DNA from: a virus | IMG/VR virus record: IMGVR_UViG_3300030098_006570 | Location: 1-64,000 of that record | DNA: 64,000 nucleotides | Direction: 5' to 3' (one strand) | Part shown: positions 14,629-23,616 of the stretch, piece by piece | How the letters are laid out: the number at the start of each line of letters is the position of its first letter | How positions within the stretch are numbered: the stretch's first letter is position 1 | The notes under the pieces: generated by a model | The model's input: only the letters and a program-made list of their open reading frames with translations | Database searches by the model: none | What the model was told of the DNA's origin: nothing | Made by a program: the position numbers and the translations under genes

Positions 14629-15942
14629 CTAGATATAGCCCTTACGCTTAAGTGCGTCGTCTTCGGCGATGCGCTGCAAATTAGGAAAGGCAGTAAGAAT
14701 GTTCTGAACTGTATAGACATATTGGGAATAGACCTCATCCACATATTGTATCGCGTTTTCCAACGGTGTCAAGGAAGAATCGAGACGCGAGCGATAAAGC
14801 TCATAAGCCCGATGACGGACCGCTGCTTTGCTAACTTCCTCACTTACAATCTCAGTATGCCTGAGATCTATATATAAGTCAAGCATAAATTTATCCGTTA
14901 AGACTGCTGCGCGTTGGGAAGGAGAGTAAGCCGGACGCGAACGAGGGGTCGGTCGGCGCTCACACTCCCTTGCATTGCCCACACCTCCCACACTGAGGCG
15001 CGTCGCCGGCTGGTGTTCATAAAAGGGCTTATGATGAACCAACGTTCTGTAGGCCGCCTCGAAGGCGCCGTATAGGTAGCTTAGATCGCTACGCCAAGTA
15101 TGTGTGTAGAAGGCCTCAAAAAACGTGTCCCGGGTGACAGGCATGTTTGCACCCTCTTCAAAGAAGAATTCTAAATTCATATAAAATGCGGGACTATGGA
15201 CATCAGCCCACAAGATCCAGGGCGCATTGCGATCTACAATAAAACCAAATTTTTTAGCGGCTTTAGTATAAAAATCGTAATTCGGGTCGGAGAGATAGTT
15301 GACATATTTATAATTATCGTCCCCACAGTCCCCATCATCTATGCCAATGGCCATGGCGGTGGAAAAGGGAGTTACGCTGGGTGTCAGCAAAAAATTAGTC
15401 TGCGTGATGGGGTATGTTTGTACTGTTTCGAGCAGATGCTTCCGATAGTCGGCCGCAAAGGAGGCAAAGTCTATGACTTTAGCATCCTGCATAGGCGTAA
15501 AATTAGCATAATACACCTTCCAAATTCCCTCCAAAAATGCTTTATATTGTTGTACGGGGGGGGCATATGCGTGGTGGGCTTTAATATCGTAAAGCTTTGG
15601 ATTCCCGGCATCGCGAGCGACTCCCATGATATTAGCTTTGCGCATATGAGCAACGAATTTCTCAAAGGCGAACACCACGGGGGATAAAGCAAATAAATCG
15701 GAGCTTTGAGCGCTTGAAATGGACGCCAAGTTCGAGGGACTGGTGACAATGGTGCGCTGATTGGGATCTACTTTACCATATAACTGTTTGTTATAATAGA
15801 GGTCAATCGGAACGGCTCCAGAGCGCGGATATAGCCTCTCTTCGTAGAGGGAGCGTTGGTAATACATCGCGTATGACGACAAATTATTTGTGCCCGCGGG
15901 ATTGACTAGTTCATAGTCGGTATAGTCAAAACTTCCAGTCAT
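14629..15942 (-). CDS. Tail/baseplate-associated protein, function unknown
   Basis: 437 residues, Tyr rich, no signal peptide or membrane span, no recognised domain. It is the last gene of the tail-baseplate run (TAATG overlap with the 1253-aa hub candidate), so a virion or baseplate role is the best guess. Its 3' end carries a promoter-like element for the polymerase gene. Confidence 0.75.
   Translation of the reverse strand: MTGSFDYTDYELVNPAGTNNLSSYAMYYQRSLYEERLYPRSGAVPIDLYYNKQLYGKVDPNQRTIVTSPSNLASISSAQSSDLFALSPVVFAFEKFVAHMRKANIMGVARDAGNPKLYDIKAHHAYAPPVQQYKAFLEGIWKVYYANFTPMQDAKVIDFASFAADYRKHLLETVQTYPITQTNFLLTPSVTPFSTAMAIGIDDGDCGDDNYKYVNYLSDPNYDFYTKAAKKFGFIVDRNAPWILWADVHSPAFYMNLEFFFEEGANMPVTRDTFFEAFYTHTWRSDLSYLYGAFEAAYRTLVHHKPFYEHQPATRLSVGGVGNARECERRPTPRSRPAYSPSQRAAVLTDKFMLDLYIDLRHTEIVSEEVSKAAVRHRAYELYRSRLDSSLTPLENAIQYVDEVYSQYVYTVQNILTAFPNLQRIAEDDALKRKGYI
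14745..14772 (-). promoter_or_regulatory. Candidate sigma70 promoter before the DNA polymerase
   Basis: TTGACA (14767-14772), 16-base spacer, TACAAT (14745-14750). It lies about 140 bases upstream of the polymerase start, inside the preceding structural gene, and separates the early genes from the tail operon. Confidence 0.5.
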
Positions 15943-18900
15943 TAGTCGACTTCCCGTAGGTCCTCTAGAGCCTGTTCACCCGCCTGAAGGTCCTCCTTGC
16001 GGTTACTGAACCCCGTCACGGCGTCCTTGACCGCGAAGACAGCCCGGAGGCCGACATTGCGGACGATTCCCGTAGGGGTGACAGGTACACCCTTTACTGT
16101 GAGCCCCGAGGCGCCCTTGAGCAGTGCGCTCCGGACGGGATCGCCGTCGGAATTGAGGAAGCCGGCTTGTGCTTCGGCTACGCCAACTTCCGCTGCGGTC
16201 ATACTCTGTTGTGCTACTTCGTCCGGGGGGATGTCGGGTGCTACATAAAGGGGCGTGTCTTCCAAATCAGTGTCTAGAAGGCTCGGGCTCGTGGCTAATG
16301 TATTATCGCCAAAAGAAATCCCCTCTTGTAGGGCTCTAATATTCACATCATACCCACTATCGCTAATACTATGTTCCACCGATGTAACTAAATAATAACC
16401 ACTCACGCCAAGCAAACGGGCCAGTTTAGGATCCCCCATTACATAGGTAGGGTCGACATAAATATATTGGCCATTGCGATAGAGAGTGTTACCTACCAAA
16501 TCAATACTCACACTATACAGCTCCCTCAACTGCTCAGCCCCTAGGGCGCCCCTCTTTTGAATCTTAGCTTCCCGCAGGTAAGGCTGGTCTTCCCTCTGCA
16601 GCTGTATTTTCTTCACCAGACCACATGCGGACCCTACGTAGTGATGATAGATCCCATCGTCCAGATCAGCGTCAAAGTCTTTTGTACGGGATTTAGGCTT
16701 AGAATCTGTCGAATAGAGAACCATAGCCTCAAGGAGCTTTTTGGGGTTGATGGTGCCTTTCGCGGCCGCCTTCTTGCGTGCCAACGTCGGGAGAGAGACT
16801 GTGCTCCCCGCTTTGAGTCCCCGTTTTTCCACCGTTAGGGGCGCCACATCGAAACGCATGTCAAAGTTCACATCCGACCCAAAACAATCTCCCCGCAACG
16901 CATTGCTAATTAACTGAGCACAAATGTCTTTCACAAAGTGTAATACATAATATGTGTCGCGGCCGGGCTCAATAACATTGTCTTTGAACCAAACCTGAAA
17001 AGCATCCAATGAAATGGGCACATCGCCAATGTTGATAATCTCTTGAATCCGGTTGATGTTTCCGAAACGCAACGGGTCCGATTTGCGTAAGGCATCGATA
17101 AACAGGGCATCCTTGATATTAGAACTACAGAGCACTTCCTGTAGATTAGACATCTGGAATGCCAAGAGGGGATTTAGTAATTCCATTTCGGATAGGAAAA
17201 ACAAAAACGCGTCACCATCTGCATAGCCCGGCAAACCTTCTAGAATCTCGTCTAGGAAGTCTCCTAAATAAAAATAGGGGATAGTTACTGTGTCGGCATC
17301 AATCGCGAATTTATCAAACTTTTCTTTATTTTTTTTAGTCTGAGCCTCTATCGCGGTTTCTTCATCTCCACTTTTACTAGCCTCAGTGACTGCCTCCAAC
17401 AAAGTGGTGTCAAAAGTGGTCCGGTTATCATTGACGCCCGTCGCTAACCACCCCCGCTCAGCTTCGTTGGGTGAGGATCGCCTACGGGCGCGGGATGCAC
17501 GCTGGGAATCAGTCAAATCTTTCCATGGAGGTATGAGTAATTCGGCCGCATTAACATGAATGTTATAAATTTTACCACTGCCATAGAGCTTTTGAAGAAA
17601 CTTCTTATACTTGAACATGCGGCTTTGCACCTTAAGTTGCTCGATTTCAGACAAGAGTTCATCAATTTTTTCTTTTTTCTCCGCCTGAGCTTCCTCCGTA
17701 CCATCATCGGCCTGATTTTGAAGAGTATCAACCTTAGTTTGGTAGGTGCTGATTTCTTGCTCAAAAAACTTCTTATCAGTGGCGAGAATATTAGCCCGTT
17801 TACTAGTCAAAATACCTGATAACGCGGCCTGATAGTCTATCTCTAACTCTATAGACCCATCTTCTTTAAAATTGATCAAGTGGCGTGTTTGCTGGAGAAA
17901 CAAAGAAATTCGCGTGTCCTGCAGAGCATCTAAGAGTACCTCTCCGCGTTGGCGCCGGATTTCCTTACCCTTCTTGTCTACTCCAACTTTTATATATTCT
18001 AAAAAGCCGGGAAAGGCTGTGGCAAACTTCGGTGGCGCGGACCACCCCATTGTCGCTTTAATTCGAAAGCTTGCTCCGTCATAACGTTGTGTCACGTTGT
18101 CGCGCAAGACCGAACAATTTTTGGGGCGTGAATTAATACTATCATCCGTCGTGTTTTGGCTTACCACTTCGGAGGCCGCTGAGGAAATAATAAGATCGAG
18201 TGGTGATGGATCCTTTTGGCCGGCGGCAAGTTGGCCTTGAAAAAGGTCCTGAATGGTTTGGAAGTAAAAAGTAAGATGGGCAGATATATTATTGTCCACC
18301 TCGGCCGGCTGGACACCATCCAGGGACCACTTAAGGGATTTGATTCCATACCCTTGCATACGCCCACCTTGGGCGCCCAGGATGGCGTCAACATCGGTGG
18401 TATCGATAAAATTAGGAATCTTCAGTTCTTGCTGCCGTATTACTTTCGTAGGGTTCTCCTTATCGTAGTCCACCCGATAAATCTTAATATAGGGCGTGAG
18501 GAGCGCGTAGGCCTCGGGGCACAGATTCATCAACTCCCGTACCTGCACAGAGCGCCCCCCATGATTGATGCGCGAGATTGCAGTTCCGGGATTGTTATTC
18601 GTGTTGAGGCGCAAAAGATTTTTATACTTACTATTGCGGTGCTTGGACGACAGTGTGACTATATTTTCTATTAGGAAACATTGGAAATCAAAAGGCGTGA
18701 TGTTGGATATGGGGAAGGCCGGGGTGGGCGGAAGTGGCGAGAGTGCCGCAAGGACCGGGTCTTTCTTTCTCTCCGCAACGTCTACCGGAATATTTGCACA
18801 GAGAGAGTCAACAACGGCCTGATATACTTTTTGAGCTTCTTGTTGGACGAGGGCGTCATCGTAAAAGCCGGCGTTGGTGCAATACTGATACCAATACCAC

Positions 18901-19703
18901 AGCGCAGCCAGGAAGGCTCCCGCGAAGTTGACGTCTCCTGAAGGGTCTTTCAGATAGTTGCTCTCTCTGGGGTCGGCGCGCAGGAACGAAGTCCTTGCCG
19001 TCTGACCCCCGCTTTTCATAGCTTTGATCATGTCCGCAAATATTTGGCCTTTGGCGAAGTAGCCGTCGTGTAGGATGATCATCTGCACCAGATCCTCACG
19101 CCCGGGGATGCCAGCGTCATAACTGGCGTCCCAGCGGAGCTTTTCTAAGTACGCATAAATGTGTTTATTGTCAAAGATAGAGCTGGCATCGAGGCCGTTG
19201 TTGATCTCGCCGCGGATCGATCCGAAAGCGGGCTCGCTTGTGTCTCCGGGGGTTCGGGCGCGAGCCTTCCAAAGTTTTACATTAGCATTGGTGGCGCTCA
19301 CACCAGCAGGGAAAACTGCTGTATCAATGTAATGAGTATAAAGAGTCCAGCCGGCGTCTCTTAGTTTGTTTGGGCTAACCGCCGATGAACGACCTACGAG
19401 GTGGTGGTGTCGTCCAAACAAAATACCTTCCAAATCATTGGAGCGCTTTTTTTGCTTGTCGATCCTCAGGAGAGGAACGCTCATCACCTCCTTAACCCAT
19501 TCTGTGTTCACATCATCATAAAGCGATAACCCGTTGAGATAACCTGTGGTGTTGAGGCAAGTTTCAATATCTGCGGCCAGACCATCACGGCCGCCGGTCT
19601 TTGGGAGGACCACCTCTTCCCAAGCCAACTGATCGACCAGAGTCTGACTCCACTTATCGGCCATGTCCCGAAGGGCCGCCTTGCCTTTTTCAAGATTCGC
19701 CAT
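15942..19703 (-). CDS. Large baseplate hub/tail protein candidate
   Basis: 1253 residues. A coiled-coil segment rich in Lys/Glu/Gln lies near residues 640-700. The C-terminal region (about 1060-1150) reads VSIDLVGNTLYRNGQYIYVD, then LARLLGVSGYYLVTSVEHSI and YDVNIRALQEG. That is the beta-barrel end typical of gpD/gp44-like hub proteins, where a pore opening value is followed by a 'trsVeHs' strand. The position between the LysM baseplate gene and the end of the tail operon fits a hub. The rest of the chain has no clear match. Confidence 0.68.
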   Translation of the reverse strand: MANLEKGKAALRDMADKWSQTLVDQLAWEEVVLPKTGGRDGLAADIETCLNTTGYLNGLSLYDDVNTEWVKEVMSVPLLRIDKQKKRSNDLEGILFGRHHHLVGRSSAVSPNKLRDAGWTLYTHYIDTAVFPAGVSATNANVKLWKARARTPGDTSEPAFGSIRGEINNGLDASSIFDNKHIYAYLEKLRWDASYDAGIPGREDLVQMIILHDGYFAKGQIFADMIKAMKSGGQTARTSFLRADPRESNYLKDPSGDVNFAGAFLAALWYWYQYCTNAGFYDDALVQQEAQKVYQAVVDSLCANIPVDVAERKKDPVLAALSPLPPTPAFPISNITPFDFQCFLIENIVTLSSKHRNSKYKNLLRLNTNNNPGTAISRINHGGRSVQVRELMNLCPEAYALLTPYIKIYRVDYDKENPTKVIRQQELKIPNFIDTTDVDAILGAQGGRMQGYGIKSLKWSLDGVQPAEVDNNISAHLTFYFQTIQDLFQGQLAAGQKDPSPLDLIISSAASEVVSQNTTDDSINSRPKNCSVLRDNVTQRYDGASFRIKATMGWSAPPKFATAFPGFLEYIKVGVDKKGKEIRRQRGEVLLDALQDTRISLFLQQTRHLINFKEDGSIELEIDYQAALSGILTSKRANILATDKKFFEQEISTYQTKVDTLQNQADDGTEEAQAEKKEKIDELLSEIEQLKVQSRMFKYKKFLQKLYGSGKIYNIHVNAAELLIPPWKDLTDSQRASRARRRSSPNEAERGWLATGVNDNRTTFDTTLLEAVTEASKSGDEETAIEAQTKKNKEKFDKFAIDADTVTIPYFYLGDFLDEILEGLPGYADGDAFLFFLSEMELLNPLLAFQMSNLQEVLCSSNIKDALFIDALRKSDPLRFGNINRIQEIINIGDVPISLDAFQVWFKDNVIEPGRDTYYVLHFVKDICAQLISNALRGDCFGSDVNFDMRFDVAPLTVEKRGLKAGSTVSLPTLARKKAAAKGTINPKKLLEAMVLYSTDSKPKSRTKDFDADLDDGIYHHYVGSACGLVKKIQLQREDQPYLREAKIQKRGALGAEQLRELYSVSIDLVGNTLYRNGQYIYVDPTYVMGDPKLARLLGVSGYYLVTSVEHSISDSGYDVNIRALQEGISFGDNTLATSPSLLDTDLEDTPLYVAPDIPPDEVAQQSMTAAEVGVAEAQAGFLNSDGDPVRSALLKGASGLTVKGVPVTPTGIVRNVGLRAVFAVKDAVTGFSNRKEDLQAGEQALEDLREVD

Positions 19704-19706
19704 ATA

Positions 19707-20045
19707 TTATGTCTCCAAGGCGCGCAGGATCTGCTCCAAAGGAAGAGGAATATAAATAATATCCCCCAATTTTACATCGGCCTCGGTGGGTCGTTGATTA
19801 TAAAAAGCAATAATCCACCAGTGATCGGGGCGCCCATAATACTGGGTGGCCAGCTTATAATAGCGATCGCCGGTGGTCCATATATGCTTGACGCGGGTCA
19901 TCTCTTGAATTTGGGAGATTGTAGGATAAACCATTTCAGCGGTCACGTACTGGCGCATCCGGCGCACTTTGCGTTCGGCCCGGGCTTTGGAGTATAAATC
20001 ATCATCGTTTAAGACGATTCTACGGTTAGAATAGCGTGCACCCAT
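19707..20045 (-). CDS. gp53-like baseplate wedge protein with LysM-type domain
   Basis: 112 residues. The C-terminal part, GDRYYKLATQYYGRPDHWWI, then FYNQRPTEADVKLGDIIYIP, is the LysM-like module that T4 gp53 and related baseplate proteins carry. It helps hold the wedges of the baseplate together. It lies between hub and tail-tube-initiator candidates, as in many myoviruses. Confidence 0.82.
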   Translation of the reverse strand: MGARYSNRRIVLNDDDLYSKARAERKVRRMRQYVTAEMVYPTISQIQEMTRVKHIWTTGDRYYKLATQYYGRPDHWWIIAFYNQRPTEADVKLGDIIYIPLPLEQILRALET

Positions 20046-20048
20046 AAT

Positions 20049-20891
20049 TTAGCTCCCCCCCACGTTATTTTGATCAGCTTGCTGATTGGGGTTGGCCGGC
20101 TGTGAAGTGTTTGTGGAGGCACCGTCCGCGGCGGGGGCGCCCTCCGACGGAGAGGAATTAGTGGGGACGCTAGACATATAGGGAAAGAGATGATTTAGCT
20201 CCTCGTTTCCTCCAAACTTACCATCATTCCAGCCCATGAGGTGGGTATGAAGAACAGTAAAAGCAAAATTGAGATTTACCGTTTTAGGTATAAAGACGCT
20301 TGCCACGCTTCGAGTTGTTTCTGCGAGTTCTGCTGCTGCAGGCGTGGATAGAAAAGCACCCAGCTCTATATTCTGCGATTTGGCTATTTTGGTGGCTTGA
20401 TCCCTTAAAGACGGAACCCCGGGATCCGAAAGAAACCCTCCATCGGCCACATTGGGGGCGTATGTCAAGCCCGATGTATAGCCGTACAACATGGTATCAC
20501 TGGCGCCTCCTCCCCGTTGTTTGCTTCCCGCTAAATTGGTCCACTGGAAACCCAACAAGGGGCCGCCCGAAAGGGTATTCTGCAGAGAGCGTGTATTCTC
20601 GGTATAAGTGGGATAAAGAAACTGGACAAGTCTAGAGATGTTTTTCAAGTTATTGCGCGCCTCGACGGCGTTAGCCGCCACCACATCAAATCCTACAGTT
20701 AACTGGCGGCCGGTACGTTGAAATGTGGCCAGCGGGTCCATGCGCCCATAAACGGGTGTTTCATTCCAAGTCGAGTTATACTGGTCCGAAAAACTGGTAA
20801 CCCATCCTTCAAACTGTACTCGTTGCTCTGTAAGAACATGCAAGAACTTGATGATATATTCTTGCTCAGTAATCAATCCTGGAAATTGCAT
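20049..20891 (-). CDS. Baseplate / tube-initiator type tail protein
   Basis: 280 residues. The region VQFEGWVTSFSDQYNSTWNE, then YGRMDPLATFQRTGRQLTVG and NLKNISRLVQFLYPTY, matches a type of baseplate protein I know from myoviruses that place it directly after the tape measure. The last 50 residues are Pro/Asn/Gln/Ser rich and probably disordered. The exact T4 equivalent (gp48 or gp54) is uncertain. Confidence 0.7.
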   Translation of the reverse strand: MQFPGLITEQEYIIKFLHVLTEQRVQFEGWVTSFSDQYNSTWNETPVYGRMDPLATFQRTGRQLTVGFDVVAANAVEARNNLKNISRLVQFLYPTYTENTRSLQNTLSGGPLLGFQWTNLAGSKQRGGGASDTMLYGYTSGLTYAPNVADGGFLSDPGVPSLRDQATKIAKSQNIELGAFLSTPAAAELAETTRSVASVFIPKTVNLNFAFTVLHTHLMGWNDGKFGGNEELNHLFPYMSSVPTNSSPSEGAPAADGASTNTSQPANPNQQADQNNVGGS

Positions 20892-20908
20892 CTTTTTCTA
20901 AACTCCTT

Positions 20909-23035
20909 TTACCTAAACGGCCCCAAGGCTGTGCGCGTCCGTTGTGATTTTAGCGACTTGATCACTAACTCATCAATCTTTTCGCCCGCGATACTTACAG
21001 CCAAATTGATGTTTTCACCTCCGCCTGTTTCCAAACTACCTAGTTTCATACTCACATCTTCGAGCGCCTTTGTAAGACGTTCGGTAGTAGAAGCCGTGGA
21101 AATATTGGCCGCGGTGCCAAATTCTACTAGTTCCGCGCCGTTTTCGCCCGCTACCCCGACACTGGTGGGAGAATTAGGTGTGGCGCTAATATGACGCCCG
21201 CCGCCTGAATAACCCTTGAGGGTGCCGGGAGAGGATACTGCGCTGCGGCCCCCTCCTTCTCCTTTTTCGCCCATGGAGGTCATCGCGCCTACGCCGAGGC
21301 CGCCTAAAATGGCCATGGCCGCGATAGCAAAAGGTGTTCCCACCCCCGTGGCCATCATAAAGCCTGCCATAGCAAGACCGGCAAAAACGGCGGTGGAAGC
21401 GAAGGTTCCCATAGAGTTAATCGCCTCACCCAAAAAGCCCATCAACTTAGCGAAGCCGTCGACCATAGGTACCAGCACATTGGTTATAAAGGGTTCCGCA
21501 TCCAAGTAAAGCTGCTTAAAGGCATTCGTGAGTTTATCAGTAATATTTTGCATGTTCTGGGCTTCTTCAGCCGCTTCCTTCATTGTCATTTGTTGGAGTT
21601 CAAGTTCCTCGTTGCTCTGTGAGAGCATCTTTCGTGTGTCCTCGGCGGAAAGCCCCAACGCATCGGCAAATGCCATAACCTCGGCGCCGCTCAGATTTTC
21701 GGCAGAGACGCCGGCCTGATCAAGGGCAGACTTCATCATCTTGATCCCTTCTACCGGATCTTCCATCGATGCATTGAGCATGTCAATTGAATTCAAGAAA
21801 GGACCACCCATGATAGCGTTAAGACGACCCACCGCTTGTCCCGCTTGATCAAATGTCTTGAACTGGTCTACAAAGCCTAGAAGAGTACCCACCTCGATGC
21901 CGGTGGCCTTCGCTTGTTTTTCCATATCCAAGAATGCCTGGGTTGCATCCTTGCCATACCGCGCTAAAATTTCTCTATTGGCTTCGAAGTCGGCTCCCAT
22001 TGCGTTAATATCTTTGCCCAAAGATCGGGCAGCGCCGGCCATATCAAGCAAAAACTGCTGACTTTCCTTTACGCTCAAACCTAAACTCTTATTGGCAGTT
22101 TGGAAGATCTGCGATTGGGTGTCCATCGAAAAACCCATTTCCCCCAAGAGGGTGGTGGTGCGCAAGATATCCTTCTGAACTTGAGGTTGTAGATAAGTAA
22201 AATCAGTAAAGTTGTTCTTAAAGGCCGTCACTGCTTCGGCCGATTCAGCCAGAGTGACCCCCGCAATTCGGCCGGCTTGCTCGGTTTCTTTTATCATATT
22301 GTTGAATTCAGTACCGGCGCCTGTAGCTTTTCGGAACTCAGAAAACACTCTATCTTGTTCTAGGGCAAAATCAAAACTAGCCTTAGCGAGCTTGAGGATG
22401 CCGGAGCCGGCCATGTTCGCCATATCCGTGGTATCCATCAAGTTGCTCGCAAAACCCTTAAGGCCTGCAGAGCCTCCGGAAAAGGCTTGGACCAGAGCTT
22501 CTGTATTCCCAGAGAGACCAAAAAATTGATCTTTGAGCCCTTCAGCTAGGTCATTGCCCGCTTGCGTGGCGTCATTGAGATCCTGCAGTGCTACTTGGGC
22601 TGCCGCAAGGCGGTCTTTGTTCACCGCTAGGCCATTATTAATATCATCTATAACATCGGCAAACTCACTAGCGATCTCACTATTCTGAGAGAGCGTCTGC
22701 GCAAACGTCTGATTAACCTTGTTAAGGGAAATATTAGCCTCTGTTAGGCGGTCCACAACTCCTTGAAGCTGCTCGGTGACTTCGGCGCCCTCGGCCTGCG
22801 CGTCCTTCAGGCGCTGCTCTTCCACACGCAAGCTTTCGATTTCTGCTTTGAGCTGGCCGCGGGTATTGAGCTGGTCCTTGATGGCCTCGGTGACAGCCGC
22901 GATTTCTTCCGCGAGCTTCTTAGTGCCGGGAATGGTTAGCGCCTCTGTCAGGCTCTCTTGTGTCGAAGCCGCCTGGGCTTCGAGCTGCGCCATCTGTTTA
23001 CGTAACGCTGCTAATTTTTCTTCTTCTGTAGCCAC
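20909..23035 (-). CDS. Tail tape measure protein
   Basis: 708 residues. Long Ala/Gln/Glu coiled coils occupy the first 300 residues, followed by a helical middle and a hydrophobic Gly/Ala/Met segment (VFAGLAMAGFMMATGVGTPF, about residue 575) of the type that inserts in the host membrane, then a flexible Gly/Ser tail. It sets tail length and fills the tube. It sits directly after the frameshifted chaperone pair, the standard position. Starts with GTG behind GGGAGG. Confidence 0.87.
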   Translation of the reverse strand: MATEEEKLAALRKQMAQLEAQAASTQESLTEALTIPGTKKLAEEIAAVTEAIKDQLNTRGQLKAEIESLRVEEQRLKDAQAEGAEVTEQLQGVVDRLTEANISLNKVNQTFAQTLSQNSEIASEFADVIDDINNGLAVNKDRLAAAQVALQDLNDATQAGNDLAEGLKDQFFGLSGNTEALVQAFSGGSAGLKGFASNLMDTTDMANMAGSGILKLAKASFDFALEQDRVFSEFRKATGAGTEFNNMIKETEQAGRIAGVTLAESAEAVTAFKNNFTDFTYLQPQVQKDILRTTTLLGEMGFSMDTQSQIFQTANKSLGLSVKESQQFLLDMAGAARSLGKDINAMGADFEANREILARYGKDATQAFLDMEKQAKATGIEVGTLLGFVDQFKTFDQAGQAVGRLNAIMGGPFLNSIDMLNASMEDPVEGIKMMKSALDQAGVSAENLSGAEVMAFADALGLSAEDTRKMLSQSNEELELQQMTMKEAAEEAQNMQNITDKLTNAFKQLYLDAEPFITNVLVPMVDGFAKLMGFLGEAINSMGTFASTAVFAGLAMAGFMMATGVGTPFAIAAMAILGGLGVGAMTSMGEKGEGGGRSAVSSPGTLKGYSGGGRHISATPNSPTSVGVAGENGAELVEFGTAANISTASTTERLTKALEDVSMKLGSLETGGGENINLAVSIAGEKIDELVIKSLKSQRTRTALGPFR

Positions 23036-23048
23036 CGCCTAAGCCTCC

Positions 23049-23378
23049 CTAATTCTTAAAGGGCCACCGCAACCCCGTTTCGTTCTCAAATTTCTTTACT
23101 GCTGCTGATAAGTTAGATCGGGAGGAGATGGTGCGACTGTCGTTGAGTCCATGTTTGATATAGGCATCCATGTACCCTTTCTCCCGCTGCAACGCTTTCA
23201 TAAACGCATCAATTTGGGAGGACGTTCCACTGAGGCTGAGTGGACTGCTCAAAAGGCCGCTAAAATAAAGATCGAGCAGCGCCATTCGCACCTGCCCGGC
23301 GAACTTGCTGTAGACGCGTTCATTTAACTGACCGTCTAGATTATTCAAGTACATCACATCTTTAACAATTTCACTCAT
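23049..23378 (-). CDS. Small tail gene between chaperone and tape measure
   Basis: 109 residues, helical, MSEIVKDVMYLNNLDGQLNE at the start and ENETGLRWPFKN at the end. No known domain. Its position between the chaperone extension and the tape measure suggests a tail-assembly role. Confidence 0.7.
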   Translation of the reverse strand: MSEIVKDVMYLNNLDGQLNERVYSKFAGQVRMALLDLYFSGLLSSPLSLSGTSSQIDAFMKALQREKGYMDAYIKHGLNDSRTISSRSNLSAAVKKFENETGLRWPFKN

Positions 23379-23423
23379 AGCGGGTCCTCATTATATAATT
23401 AGTACCAAAACAAAAAGCCGGAA

Positions 23424-23616
23424 CTAAGAGCCCCGACTTGCTGCTTGATATGCTTCTTTTTCTTTTTTATATTCATCGATCAAGCGCTGCACAAACCAGC
23501 GCCTTAGGGGGATAGGGAGATTGTAGGCCTCGATAAAGGACCAGCCGCCATAATGCTTCAGAGCAAAAAACTCTTCGTATACTCCCTGTTGATATTCAGG
23601 AGTTAGGCCAAAAAAA
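23424..23616 (-). CDS. Frameshift extension of the tail assembly chaperone (no start codon)
   Basis: This reading frame continues from a run of seven T on the minus strand and encodes 63 codons: FFGLTPEYQQGVYEEFFALK, then HYGGWSFIEAYNLPIPLRRW, ending ASRGS. The 'GWS...YNLPI..RRWF' pattern recalls chaperone extensions of the gpE'/gpT type. The frame has a stop at 23625-23627 just upstream and no ATG, GTG or TTG before the conserved part, so it can only be reached by frameshift. Gene order (chaperone, extension, tape measure) is the classical one. Confidence 0.72.

Noticed and set aside
14629-15942. Lysozyme or peptidase domain in the 437-residue or 1253-residue tail proteins
   Set aside because: I looked for glutamate/threonine lysozyme or NlpC/P60 motifs and saw none convincing.
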